Shown here one piece after another: positions 27,792 through 37,612 of a DNA stretch of 64,000 nucleotides; position 1 is the stretch's first letter, and each line of letters opens with the position of its first letter. Made by a program: the position numbers and the translations under genes. This stretch comes from Bacteroidota bacterium (GTDB lineage Bacteria > Bacteroidota > Bacteroidia > Bacteroidales > VadinHA17): contig JADKBL010000001.1 in the NCBI GenBank assembly GCA_016718875.1, positions 1 to 64,000 of the forward strand. Direction: 5' to 3'. Under the pieces are notes generated by a model. It was not told the DNA's origin. It searched no databases and saw nothing but the letters and a program-made list of their open reading frames with translations.

Positions 27792-28778
27792 TTATTCTTC
27801 GGTTGAAATATCCAATATCTTTTTACGAATCCTGGTCCATCTCCTGCCATTCATTTTTGCCCCGATAAGCTCTATCACATTTCCGGCAAGTACAGATCCG
27901 AACAATCCGCATTTTTCAAGTGAATATCCGTTTGCATAACCATAGAGGAAGCCGGAGGCATAAAGGTCTCCGGCTCCAGTAGTATCTTTTAATTTAACTT
28001 TAATAGTACCTACTTTAAGTACTTCTTCACCTCTTTTAATGAGGGAGCCTTCACTTCCTGTTTTTACAACAGCTATTTCACAAAATTCAGATAAAATCTT
28101 CAGAGCTTCTTCAGGATCTTTGCCTGTGTAAGCTTTAGCCTCCATTTCATTTGCAAAGATTATATCAACATAATTTTCAATTATCTCTTTAAAATCTTTA
28201 TGCATCATTTCAACAACATTATAACTAGCCAGATCGAGTGCAACTTTCATCTTGAGGCTTTTGGCTATTTTACAGGCTGTATCAACAAGTGGTTTGTTGA
28301 AGATCAGATAACCTTCAAGATAAAGAATATTGTATCCTTTAAAGTATTTTGCCTTAAGTTCAGCATCATGAAGTTCAGTTGCAGCACCCAGATGTGTTGC
28401 AAAAGTCCTTTCCGAATCATGTGAAATAAGTGCAACAGCCGTACCTGTAACAGATTCCCTTCGGAAAAGAAGTGTATCCACTCCGGCTGACTTCATATCT
28501 TTTTCAAAGAAATCCCCTGTCTCATCTTTTCCTACAGATCCTATGAACCCGGTCTTCAATCCCAGCATTCCAAGACCATGTATTGTATTGGCTGCGGAGC
28601 CTCCTGAGGCAAGTCTTCTTTTAAACTTTTCAGTACCGGCTTTTACCTCTGAAGATTTAACATCATCAACCAACTGCATGCTCCCTTTTGGTAGTGAGAA
28701 CTCCTTCAGTACATTATCGTTATCGATCTGTGTCATAACATCCACAAGGGCGTTGCCGATTCCAAGTATTTTCTTCAT
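27792..28778 (-). CDS. PfkB family carbohydrate/adenosine kinase
   Basis: 328 residues. ILGIGNALVDVM at the start, RLASGGSAANTIHGLGMLG and the C-terminal signature DTTGAGDLYASGF (265-277, catalytic Asp271) define the PfkB ribokinase fold. The N-terminal form and length fit the Bacteroidota adenosine-kinase-like members; the substrate could be adenosine, ribose or another sugar. It stands alone, upstream of tRNA-Asn on the other strand. Confidence 0.9.
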   Translation of the reverse strand: MKKILGIGNALVDVMTQIDNDNVLKEFSLPKGSMQLVDDVKSSEVKAGTEKFKRRLASGGSAANTIHGLGMLGLKTGFIGSVGKDETGDFFEKDMKSAGVDTLLFRRESVTGTAVALISHDSERTFATHLGAATELHDAELKAKYFKGYNILYLEGYLIFNKPLVDTACKIAKSLKMKVALDLASYNVVEMMHKDFKEIIENYVDIIFANEMEAKAYTGKDPEEALKILSEFCEIAVVKTGSEGSLIKRGEEVLKVGTIKVKLKDTTGAGDLYASGFLYGYANGYSLEKCGLFGSVLAGNVIELIGAKMNGRRWTRIRKKILDISTEE

Positions 28779-28868
28779 TTAAAAAAATTTTCGCAAAGAT
28801 ATTGCTTAATTCACTAAAAGCCCTTACTTTTGGCCTGCTAAAATATAGCAAGTTCTTAAAAAATACCT

Positions 28869-28942
28869 TCCTCAGTAGCTCAGTTGGTTAGAGCAACGGA
28901 CTGTTAATCCGTGGGTCGTAAGTTCGAGTCTTACCTGGGGAG
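28869..28942 (+). tRNA. tRNA-Asn (anticodon GTT)
   Basis: The 74-base sequence folds as a cloverleaf: acceptor TCCTCAG paired with CTGGGGA, D-stem GCTC/GAGC with AGTTGGTTA loop, anticodon stem ACGGA/TCCGT with loop CTGTTAA (anticodon GTT), and T-arm GTAAG-TTCGAGT-CTTAC. The discriminator base is G, as expected for asparagine. CCA is not encoded. Confidence 0.97.
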
Positions 28943-28943
28943 C

Positions 28944-29060
<117 letters not shown>

Positions 29061-31421
29061 CTATTTCAGATTACTCTCAAATAACCTGAATATCCTTTTG
29101 TATTCATCTGTCCAGCTTGAAGGTTCAACAAATCCATGACTCTCAACAGGATATACAGCAAGTTCCCAATTATCTTTTCCCAGTTCAATCAGCCTCTGCG
29201 ATAACCTGACAACATCCTGGAAATGTACATTGTCATCAACCATACCATGACAGATAAGAAGCGCACCCTGAAGCCCGTCAGCATAATAAATCGGGGAACT
29301 CTTAATATATGAGAGACTATCGCTAATTGGTGTGTTCAGGATATTTGAAGTATAACCATGATTGTAATGTGCCCAGTCTGTAACAGGCCTGAGAGCAGCC
29401 CCTGCTTTAAAAGTACCGGGCTTTGTAAACATTGCCATTAATGTTATGAATCCTCCGTATGAACCTCCGTAAATACCTATTTTACCGGCATCAACATTAT
29501 GTTGTTCAACAAGATACCTAGTCCCGTCAATATGATCTTCAAGATCCCTTCCTCCCATGAATCTGTATATTGCTGTTCTCCAGTCTCGTCCATACCCGGA
29601 GCTTCCGCGGTAATCGATATCGAGAACCGTATAACCATTATCAACAAGGTAATTATGGAACATGTATTCACGTGAATAACTGCTCCACCATCTGTGTGCA
29701 TTCTGAAGATAGCCTGCTCCGTGAACAAATATTATAGCCGGACCAGGTTTGCTTGAATTTGAAGGTTTATATAATCTTGCCGGAACCATAGTACCGTCGG
29801 AAGCTTTTATCGTAACATATTCAGGTACTCTCCAGGGATATGAACTGAATCCGCTGGTCATGGATTCAGTAACCTTCACAGGAATTGCCTTTTCCCTGTT
29901 CTCCATCAGGTACAACTCCCATGGCTTGTTTGCTGAAGAAACCCTTAGTGCAAAATACTTCTCGTCGGGCGATAATTCAGCTTCAACTCCTCCCGATAAA
30001 TTTGTCAGTTTAACCTTTGATCCGTCCTGAACTGCTATTCTGTAAAGTTCTCTTATACCCGGATCGGACTCATTTGAAAGATAGTACCAGTATTTTTTAT
30101 CCCTTGAAAGAACCGTGTTATAGACCTCATATTTACCTGAGGTTATTGCTTTCTTCTGACCTGATATAACATCGATAGTATAAAGATGCGAATACCCTGA
30201 TTCTTCAGACTGAAAAAAGATCCTTCGGTTATCATTAAGCCATGATGGAGCAGAACCATACCTGATCCCGGGTCCTCCTATCCAGGCATCATCATGCTGC
30301 CTGTCAAGCAGCTTCAGCCCGCCTGTCTTTATATCCAGCACCATGATCCACCGGTCTTTGTTGTCAGTTGAGAATATGTCAACAACAGCAAATTTACCAT
30401 CATCCGACCATTCCGGACCATTCATTATTACACCCCTCTTCTCTTGCTTTTTTTGATCCCCTGAAGGCTGGCTGTAAGCAAAATCTGTCTTTTCACCTAT
30501 CCCCGGAATATCATCTGTATTTGCTTTGTAAACAGTGTCTCTATGCCTGTCATAAATCATTAAAACAGATGAAGAAAAGGAAGGAGCTCCTACTTTGCTT
30601 CTGCTGCTGTTTGTCTCAGTATAACCCGATTCGGTAACAAACTCAGGTATAAGAGTCCTTTGGCTTTCAATATTAGCGGAAAAAAGAGATGTTACATAAT
30701 TTTCATCAGGACTCAATCGGGGCCCTCTTACCTGTTCGGTACCTGTAAAGATCTTTAATGGCCTCTTTTGTTTGAGGGACTCTTCTTCCTTCAGGGTTCT
30801 ATCATTAACCTGTTTCCTCTCTTTCAGAACATCAAAAAGCCTGAACTGATCTTCATATATCCATTTATCCCGATCATTATCAAAAACTTTGCCCTCAGGT
30901 TTTTCTTTCCCTGGTCTGAAATCCGTCAGCTGCTCTGTAGAACCATTCCCGGGGTTCCACGAATAGAGATTGGATCCTCTCGTAAATAGTATTATATCTT
31001 CTTTGTGGCTGAATACAGGATTAAATTCATAATCGGACGTATTTGTTATCTGAAGTAGTGTCCCTGAATTTATCTGAAGAAGAAAAAAGTCACCTTCCTT
31101 TGCATAAACCATTTTTGACCGTTCGCGATTATAAACTCCGTTAGAGGAAGGTAAATTCATCAGCTCCTCATGACTGACCTTCTGAGGTTTCAGGTTATCT
31201 CTGCTGATCGAATAAAGTGATCTGATTGTATCCATTTCAGGATTCCAGTAAAAATAAATTAGCTTACCGGATGGTGACCAGCTTATGTTTTCAGGAGAAA
31301 ATCCTGTAAAACGGTCTCCCTTCATTATCTTTTCAATTGTCAGTGCACTCTGGCCCGAAATCTCAGGCAGCATTGTCAGAAACAGTAACAATAATACTAT
31401 ACTGTGAAATATCTTTTTCAT
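29061..31421 (-). CDS. S9 family prolyl oligopeptidase (dipeptidyl-peptidase IV-like), secreted
   Basis: 786 residues with a signal peptide (about 1-23). The N-terminal half is a DPP IV-type beta-propeller (SWSPSGKLIYFYWN, EFNPVFSHKEDIILFTR, DENYVTSLFSAN, PEWSDDGKFAVVD). The C-terminal half is the alpha/beta-hydrolase domain: GGSYGG with nucleophile Ser654, HGMVDDNVHF with the Asp near 729-730, and ESHGF with His762. It likely cleaves short peptides in the periplasm. Its stop codon lies at the very edge of the poly-G tract, so the final residues (FESNLK) should be confirmed. Confidence 0.93.
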   Translation of the reverse strand: MKKIFHSIVLLLLFLTMLPEISGQSALTIEKIMKGDRFTGFSPENISWSPSGKLIYFYWNPEMDTIRSLYSISRDNLKPQKVSHEELMNLPSSNGVYNRERSKMVYAKEGDFFLLQINSGTLLQITNTSDYEFNPVFSHKEDIILFTRGSNLYSWNPGNGSTEQLTDFRPGKEKPEGKVFDNDRDKWIYEDQFRLFDVLKERKQVNDRTLKEEESLKQKRPLKIFTGTEQVRGPRLSPDENYVTSLFSANIESQRTLIPEFVTESGYTETNSSRSKVGAPSFSSSVLMIYDRHRDTVYKANTDDIPGIGEKTDFAYSQPSGDQKKQEKRGVIMNGPEWSDDGKFAVVDIFSTDNKDRWIMVLDIKTGGLKLLDRQHDDAWIGGPGIRYGSAPSWLNDNRRIFFQSEESGYSHLYTIDVISGQKKAITSGKYEVYNTVLSRDKKYWYYLSNESDPGIRELYRIAVQDGSKVKLTNLSGGVEAELSPDEKYFALRVSSANKPWELYLMENREKAIPVKVTESMTSGFSSYPWRVPEYVTIKASDGTMVPARLYKPSNSSKPGPAIIFVHGAGYLQNAHRWWSSYSREYMFHNYLVDNGYTVLDIDYRGSSGYGRDWRTAIYRFMGGRDLEDHIDGTRYLVEQHNVDAGKIGIYGGSYGGFITLMAMFTKPGTFKAGAALRPVTDWAHYNHGYTSNILNTPISDSLSYIKSSPIYYADGLQGALLICHGMVDDNVHFQDVVRLSQRLIELGKDNWELAVYPVESHGFVEPSSWTDEYKRIFRLFESNLK

Positions 31422-31490
31422 TAAAACGAATTATTATTGAACGATAAAAATATCAATAATAATGACATTATCGGGGGTTAAGAAAAAGTC

Positions 31491-31622
31491 AAAATCCATC
31501 CCGATAGCTATCGGGAACCACAGAGAGCACAAAGAAAAAGCACAGTGGGCACAGAGAACTAATAATCACAGATTTAACTTTGTGTCCTCTGAGAACCCTC
31601 TGTGTCCTCTGTGGTAAAAAAT
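31491..31622. repeat. Interspersed repeat with cccgatagctatcggg palindrome and ctctgtg motifs
   Basis: A perfect 16-bp palindrome, cccgatagctatcggg, occupies 31500-31515. After it come ccacagagagcacaaag and agtgggcacagagaac; the right side has their complements ctctgagaaccctctgtg and tcctctgtggtaaaa, so the unit is an inverted repeat. A decayed copy is at 25843-25975. The same palindrome is inside a different repeat at 48876-48891. Confidence 0.85.
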
Positions 31623-31643
31623 TTCTTTACAACATTCCCCTGC

Positions 31644-33698
31644 TCAGAAACTCAATCTTATTCCGCCGAAATAATGCCTTGGCAATCCAGGGTAATAATA
31701 CCTCGGTTCTGAATTTCCGAAACCAACAGCGTTTACAATCAGCATCGAAGCATAGTTGGTGTCTGTCACGTTATTGATTCCCAGATATACCTGAAGAGGA
31801 ATCTTTTGTTTCAGATTAAACCTTGTAGTAATTTTTAAATCTCCCAGAAAATAACCCGGATATTCAAGTGAATTGCTGTCGGTAATGTATTGATCACCGG
31901 TATAGGAAAGATGAGTGCTGATCTCAACAGTTTTAAACAAGGTCCAGTTTATCTTTAGCTGAACAGTCTGGCGTGGTATCCCCGGAAGGATATTGCCATC
32001 ATAGGTGATGCTGTCATCAGTAAAATCAATGAACCTGTTTATTGATCCAGAATAACCAATGCCGAGAATAAGCTTGCCGGGAAATGAATTGTATTCAAAT
32101 ACATTTGAGCGAAACATCAGTTCAAATCCCTGATGACGGGTCCTTCCTGCATTTATACCTGTGAATACATCTTCAGTAACTCTTTTGGTGACCAGAAGGT
32201 CTGTAAGATCAATCCTGTATAGTGAGGCATCAAAAGTAAACCGGCTGCCGGGATGAACAAATCTTACACCGGTTTCATATTGCCAGCCCTGCTCAGGCTT
32301 AATACCAGGGTTCACATCTCCTTCCGGCAAAAGCGTTTCTTCAGGAGAAGGCAGTGAAAAACCATGCCCGGCAGATGCATATATTGAAAATACATCGCCC
32401 GGAGCATAATTTATTCCCAGTCGCGGAGATATCATTGTGGGAAAATTTCTGCTTCCGGATTGATCCCCGTTTGAAGGAAACTTATCAGTTAACCTGTAAC
32501 TGATATGGTTAACTGCTCCTGCAAGAGAAATATTAAGTTCTTTCACTGGTTTATAATATAATATTCCAAAAACATTGAGATGATTAAGGTTCTCACTATT
32601 CTTATTAAGCAGTATATTATCCCTGTCAAATTTCCATTGATACTCTTCAGATATCCATTCAGCTCCGGCTGTCAGCTCTGTCTTCTTTGTACGATGAATA
32701 AACTTCCCGCGAAAACCTCCGCTGAGGGACTGATCATCCAGATTATTGAAAGGACGCCGTTCATAATTGTCATTATACTTTCCGAAAACTGCAAGATTTC
32801 CTGTCAGGGTTCGGGTAATCTTTTTGTTAAAGGAAACAGATGCTACTCCCTTGCTGTACTCCTTAAATCCTTCAATTGCTTTCCATGCGGGAGCTGCAGA
32901 CTCAGGAGATTCTTCAAACAATGTTTTTCCAAGTGAGCTGGGAATGCCTCCCTTTACATCAATAAAAAGCAAAGTGGCATTTACTGACCAGGACTTTTCC
33001 ATCCACCTGGCAGTTGAGAGAAATGCTGTACGCCGGTAGTCATTATTCTCCCGGTAACCATCAGAATTAAGGTGGCTTATGCTTCCCCACAATCTTGCTT
33101 TGCCGCTGTTAAGTGTCCCGGATGCACCTGCCTTTAAAGTATTAAAACTTCCATATTGCAAATCAATATTCCCTTCATTAACAGATCGCTCAGGCGTATA
33201 CATATTTATACTTCCGCCAAGGCCTGAACCATATAATGCGGAGGATGGTCCTTTTACGATTTCAATCTTTTCAAGACTCAGCAGATCGATTTCCTCCGGT
33301 GTTGAAACTCCGTCAGAAGAAGTAAGCGGTATTTCATTGAGGTATGTTCTTATCCTGTTTGTATTATACGGGGTTCTGCTTCCCATTCCCCTGATTACTA
33401 TCCTGTTTGTAAGATAAGTCCCGCTTTGCATTGTAACTCCCGGAATTGTATTAAGAGTTGCAGAAAGACTTGTCCCGTCAGACGGTGATAAGTCTTCCTT
33501 ATTCAGCAATGAAAAACTTCCCGGGAGATTATGGATCTTGCCGCTTGTCCTGTAAGCAACCACGCTTACATCACCCAGGATCATAACAGAATCGGAAATC
33601 TGGCCCTTGTTAATTGAATCACCAGGCTTTTGTGATTTAACCTGCAGGAATACAAAGACAAACAGGAATATCAGAGTACCTCTGTTATTAAAAATCAT
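31644..33698 (-). CDS. TonB-dependent outer-membrane receptor (siderophore/vitamin type, not SusC)
   Basis: 684 residues with a signal peptide (about 1-22, ending QVKSQ). A plug domain (about 45-165) contains LSATLNTIPGVTMQSG, NRIVIRGMGSRTPYNTN and EKIEIVKGPSSALYGSGLGGSINMYTPE. A 22-strand barrel follows, with FSIYASAGHGFSLPSPEETL, and ends in aromatic RLSF. The N-terminal carboxypeptidase-like domain of SusC proteins is absent, so import of iron chelates, cobalamin or an oligosaccharide is possible. It begins 20 bases after the cytochrome c/dehydrogenase gene stop on the same strand and probably shares its transcript. Confidence 0.93.
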   Translation of the reverse strand: MIFNNRGTLIFLFVFVFLQVKSQKPGDSINKGQISDSVMILGDVSVVAYRTSGKIHNLPGSFSLLNKEDLSPSDGTSLSATLNTIPGVTMQSGTYLTNRIVIRGMGSRTPYNTNRIRTYLNEIPLTSSDGVSTPEEIDLLSLEKIEIVKGPSSALYGSGLGGSINMYTPERSVNEGNIDLQYGSFNTLKAGASGTLNSGKARLWGSISHLNSDGYRENNDYRRTAFLSTARWMEKSWSVNATLLFIDVKGGIPSSLGKTLFEESPESAAPAWKAIEGFKEYSKGVASVSFNKKITRTLTGNLAVFGKYNDNYERRPFNNLDDQSLSGGFRGKFIHRTKKTELTAGAEWISEEYQWKFDRDNILLNKNSENLNHLNVFGILYYKPVKELNISLAGAVNHISYRLTDKFPSNGDQSGSRNFPTMISPRLGINYAPGDVFSIYASAGHGFSLPSPEETLLPEGDVNPGIKPEQGWQYETGVRFVHPGSRFTFDASLYRIDLTDLLVTKRVTEDVFTGINAGRTRHQGFELMFRSNVFEYNSFPGKLILGIGYSGSINRFIDFTDDSITYDGNILPGIPRQTVQLKINWTLFKTVEISTHLSYTGDQYITDSNSLEYPGYFLGDLKITTRFNLKQKIPLQVYLGINNVTDTNYASMLIVNAVGFGNSEPRYYYPGLPRHYFGGIRLSF

Positions 33699-33718
33699 TT
33701 TCGTAAGTTTTTTGAATC

Positions 33719-35147
33719 TTACTCTACCGGCATCAGTCTCAGTATCTTCCCCGGATTTTCAATTGCTACATAAACATATCCCTCCGGACTCATTACCACG
33801 TTACGTACACGGCCAATGCCTTCAAGAAGCTTTTCACGGTGCATAACTGAATTCCCGCTCAGAACAACTCTCTCCAGATATTGAAAACTGAGTGATCCTA
33901 TAAGAATATTATTTGTCCATTTCTTATACCTGTCGCCGGTTACGAAAGTCATACCACATGGGCCAATTGATGGGAGCCAGTAGAAATTAGGCTGCTCCAT
34001 CCCTTCTTTTTCAGTCAGAGAAGTAAGTATTGTTCCATCATAGTTTATTCCGTAACATATTACCGGCCAGCCGTAATTCCTTCCCGGTTTTACCTGGTTC
34101 AGTTCATCCCCTCCCTTTGGACCATGTTCGGTAATCCAAAGTTCTCCTGTGACAGGATGGATACAGGTACCCTGCGGATTTCTGTGACCATAACTCCAGA
34201 TTGAAGGAATAGCACCCTGGGGTATTTACAAAAGGATTGTCCGCCGGGACTGTTCCGTCATCATTGAGGCGGTGGATCTTTCCATTGGTATTATCAAGCT
34301 TCTGTGGAAAATCAAAGTGCTGGCCACGGTCCCCATTGCCGAAAAAGATATGTCCTTTCCCGTCAAATGCCATTTTTATCCCAAAATGGTAATTCCGCTC
34401 CGTTTCGGGGTTACCATGATATATTATCTGTTTATCTTCCAGCTTATTACCTTTCATCCTGGCCCTCAATATTGTTGTATTGCTGAAGTTTTTTTCCCCT
34501 TCCGATCTCAAGGATGAATATGCGATATAGATCCATCCGTTATTTTTATAGTCAGGATGAAGAGCAAGATCAAGCAATCCTCCCTGTCCGACCGTCATCA
34601 TCGGAGGCAGACCTTCGATTGGTGCTGATAATTTCCCTTTTGAAAATCTGTGGAGGGTTCCTGATCTTTCTGAAATCAGAAGATCGCCTTCAGGAAGAAA
34701 TACAAGACCCCATGGAACTTTTAGTCCTGATACAACTGTATCTACCACAAAACGCTGAACTTCCGATTCAACTATTCCACCTGGGGTAACAGCAGGTTTA
34801 AGAAGGCTCTTGTCTTCTGGCACCCCTTTTTTAACATAGGCTGCGAGTGCTTCAATCTCAGTATCAGAAAAGGTTTTCTGGAATGAAGGCATTCCGATCT
34901 TTTCTATTCCGGATTTAATGCTGTTAAATGCCAGTACATTTCCCTTTTCTTCCATCCAGGCTTTAGCTGCAAATTTTTCAAGATTTGCACCATGGCAGCC
35001 TGCGCAGAAATTCTGATAATTCATCGCAGCTGTTCGCTGTACCTGCAATTCAGATTTCAGACCATCTGTAGTGAAAGAATACAAGCCGATCATACCAGTG
35101 GTAACCAGAATGATTAGGCTTAATGAAATAATCGGTTTCATTTTCAT
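33719..35147 (-). CDS. Cytochrome c / PQQ-type sugar dehydrogenase fusion (one frameshift)
   Basis: Residues 1-22 look like a signal or membrane anchor. About 40-110 is a cytochrome c domain with FCAGCH and a distal Met in GMPSF. From about 130 on is a soluble glucose/sorbosone dehydrogenase (GSDH) beta-propeller: GLKVPWGLVFLPEGDLLISER, GGLLDLALHPDYKNNGWIYI, NGDRGQHFDFPQKLDNTNGK. The frame breaks near 34214-34222, after ADNPFVNTPG. The next frame reads IPSIWSYGHRNPQGTCIHPV and GELWITEHGPKGGDE down to the stop at 33719. The total of 1429 bases is one more than a multiple of three, as expected for one extra base, so the intact protein has about 475 residues. Such fusions oxidise a sugar and pass electrons to haem. 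Confidence 0.9.
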
Positions 35148-35192
35148 GTTGCTTCGATGAATTGTGAATATTAACTTACAACCAGATAAACA

Positions 35193-36266
35193 TCAAAATT
35201 GTTCATTTACATCACTTACCACCTTCATCCGGGTTGAGTCTTTCTCAAACAGCGGCCATGAAAAAAATACCACTCCCCTTGATGGTGGTTTCAAAGATTC
35301 CTCAACACATCTTTTAAAGTCCTGGGTGGTGAAACTCTTTTCAATATAATAAGGATAGACCTGAATACTTGGCAATACCTTCCCGCTTACACTATTATTC
35401 ATATCGCTTACTACATCCGAAATCCATTCTGCATCCCTGCCAAGCATCTGTGAATAACACATTGGTGATACAAAATCTGTATATGCTGACATAGCCACAA
35501 GATCCTGTCCGGCAATCCTGATTTTTCCGTTATTATAATCATCACTACGCCATGGTACAACATGAACATTAACCAGAATATCCGTTTTTATTCGATGTGA
35601 TTCCTCATATAATTCCTTTACCATCGAAGTAATCAGATCGCATCTGTAAGTATCCCATTCAGACTGATAATTCTGCTCGATCCAGTTAGCTTTTTCAGAT
35701 GTGGTTAAAAATGAGCCTGGAATTTTAGCTCCTGTTTTTACATAAAAGCCTTCAATACAGCTATCACAGTAACAAGACCTTTCAATTGTCGAATAATCCC
35801 TGTCAGCATAAATCTTTTCCCAGTAAACAAATTGCCGGATGAAATCAATACTGACACCATCCGGATCAAGAGAACTTATAAATGCTGAGAGCTGATCCTT
35901 TATTCCGTCACGATATAATTTCCGTGAGGGACAAACAAATTTCACCCATTCCTCGCTCGCCCTTGCTCCTGTATTTGTTATTGCATACAGAGTGCTGTCC
36001 GTTCTCAGCATTTCAGGATTAAAGAATACCGGGAAAATTATAAATACGCTTATGTCCCTGCTCTTCAGGGCTTCCCTGAAATCTTTATCTGCTGCAAGTG
36101 TGGTGCTGACAAATGCAGTATTTATCCCCATCTCCTCCCATTCCGAAGCAAGCTTTTCATAATCACCCGCATAATCATAGATCTTGATGCCGATTATTTT
36201 TTCAGAATTCTCTTTGCAGCTGATAAAAAAAAGAGCAATAAATACTATGAAATAGAATCTTTTCAA
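35193..36266 (-). CDS. Lipoprotein, putative TIM-barrel glycoside hydrolase-like
   Basis: 357 residues. The signal peptide ends in a lipobox, FFISC, with the lipid-bearing Cys17. The body reads like a (beta/alpha)8 hydrolase of the putative-glycosyl-hydrolase kind: GIKIYDYAGDYEKLASEWEEMGIN, then VFIIFPVFF, DPDGVSIDFIRQF, ILVNVHVVPW and VLPSIQVYPYY, each a likely strand. The Asp residues after DGVSID could be catalytic. CYCDSC near residue 168 is a Cys cluster of unknown meaning. I do not recognise a numbered GH family. It lies upstream of the sugar dehydrogenase and TonB receptor on the same strand. Confidence 0.6.
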   Translation of the reverse strand: MKRFYFIVFIALFFISCKENSEKIIGIKIYDYAGDYEKLASEWEEMGINTAFVSTTLAADKDFREALKSRDISVFIIFPVFFNPEMLRTDSTLYAITNTGARASEEWVKFVCPSRKLYRDGIKDQLSAFISSLDPDGVSIDFIRQFVYWEKIYADRDYSTIERSCYCDSCIEGFYVKTGAKIPGSFLTTSEKANWIEQNYQSEWDTYRCDLITSMVKELYEESHRIKTDILVNVHVVPWRSDDYNNGKIRIAGQDLVAMSAYTDFVSPMCYSQMLGRDAEWISDVVSDMNNSVSGKVLPSIQVYPYYIEKSFTTQDFKRCVEESLKPPSRGVVFFSWPLFEKDSTRMKVVSDVNEQF

Positions 36267-36288
36267 TAATTGGTTAATCTATCAGATA

Positions 36289-36337
36289 TGCTTTGCGTTC
36301 TTAGCGTAAAACCTTTGCGCCCTTTGCGGTTAAAATA
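36289..36337. repeat. Interspersed ctttgcg repeat (short copy)
   Basis: The sequence tgctttgcgttcttagcgta and cctttgcgccctttgcggtt shares its motifs (ctttgcg, ttagcg, tttgcgccct, complement of aaccgcaaagg) with the longer copy at 48808-48915. It fills most of the gap between two minus-strand genes. Confidence 0.75.
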
Positions 36338-36355
36338 CTATCTTATCAAATTATA

Positions 36356-37489
36356 CTACTTCCTTGCCGGTGAGTCATCTATCTTCACTAATCTTCCATC
36401 CTGATAAATAGTCCACCCTTTTCCACCATCACCCGGGAAATAGCTTTCAAAGGCTGATCGTGTTGCCATCAGGACCGGATTCGCAAATCCTTCAGGGAAA
36501 TCGCTTATACTCAGTCCAATTTCACTAAGATTGTCTGAATATTTTTTGTTTTTAGCGTAGTACTCGTTTTCAGCATAATAAATAAGTCTGAGAGCCCATT
36601 TAAGATCAAAGTCCGGATCAGGAACAAACTCTTCAGTCCCGGCTCCTGCGGTTATTCCTGAAAATTGAAGATATCCCCACATCTCAGGCATGTGCATATT
36701 TATTCTGCCCTGGGGTGACCAGATCCAGTTCTCTTCCGGAAAAGGTCTGCCTGTAGCAGGATTGATATCCTTCACATAGGTCCCATTCTCAACATGAGTT
36801 TTCCATTCCACCCTGGAGAATCCTAGTCTCCACTGGTCCCCCTTATTTGGCCATTTACCATCAGCCCGCCACTCTTTCATTGATTTAAGCGGAATTGAAA
36901 TTTCCACTACCCATCCTTTATCCTCATCTTTTGGATTATTAAGAGTGCCATCCACTCCGATTCCAACTTTAAGACCTGCAATATCCCATCCGTTTACAGC
37001 AGACCCTCCATCGCGGTAAGGCTTCAATAATAAAAGATCCCAGGCGGTACTTAAGGCATTTACCTCCAGTTCATAGTACGCATGGGTATCGCCATCAGGA
37101 TCAATGAATACCTCAAAATCATTATCATAAAATATTACTGTATCGCGTTGCCTTAACTTGGCCCATACATGGGGTTCCTCAAGTTCTGCCAGAATGTAAA
37201 GATTTTCATCGTCCCAGAGAAGCTTCGCATGCGTCTTAAACCATGGCTCAGGTTTTTTTGAACCCTCTATGTCACGAAAGAGGTTTGTCCATGGAACCTT
37301 GTCCCAGTCAGCCTCATCAGGTACTCCATCGGCAACAATGGGAGTTGCTGCACGGTAACAGACATAATTCTCAGGCTGTGGTTTCGGGGGAAACCTGTCA
37401 GCTGCCGGTTCTGTGATAACAGGAGAATTTTTGCATGAAAAATTTATCAGTGCAAGTATTCCAAAGATGAACATTGTTTTTCTGAACAT
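36356..37489 (-). CDS. CBM9-like lipoprotein (carbohydrate-binding family 9-like)
   Basis: 377 residues. The signal peptide ends NFSC at Cys19. ATPIVADGVPDEADWDKVPW, then KLLWDDENLYILAELEEPHVWA and DFEVFIDPDGDTHAYYELEVNA form the CBM9-like beta-sandwich found in xylanases and in stand-alone Bacteroidota lipoproteins. GWVVEISIPLKSM is also typical. The C-terminal part (about 300-377) is not recognised. It probably binds a glycan at the cell surface. The gene is divergent from the beta-helix gene at 37613. Confidence 0.85.
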   Translation of the reverse strand: MFRKTMFIFGILALINFSCKNSPVITEPAADRFPPKPQPENYVCYRAATPIVADGVPDEADWDKVPWTNLFRDIEGSKKPEPWFKTHAKLLWDDENLYILAELEEPHVWAKLRQRDTVIFYDNDFEVFIDPDGDTHAYYELEVNALSTAWDLLLLKPYRDGGSAVNGWDIAGLKVGIGVDGTLNNPKDEDKGWVVEISIPLKSMKEWRADGKWPNKGDQWRLGFSRVEWKTHVENGTYVKDINPATGRPFPEENWIWSPQGRINMHMPEMWGYLQFSGITAGAGTEEFVPDPDFDLKWALRLIYYAENEYYAKNKKYSDNLSEIGLSISDFPEGFANPVLMATRSAFESYFPGDGGKGWTIYQDGRLVKIDDSPARK

Positions 37490-37612
37490 AAGTCTAAATT
37501 TTGATAACTCTTAAATTTAAGATATTTTGTGATGAAAATTATTCCAAATAGCATAAATTTATTGGAATTGAACTTGTAACCCTACATTAACAAATCATAG
37601 GAGGATAAAATC

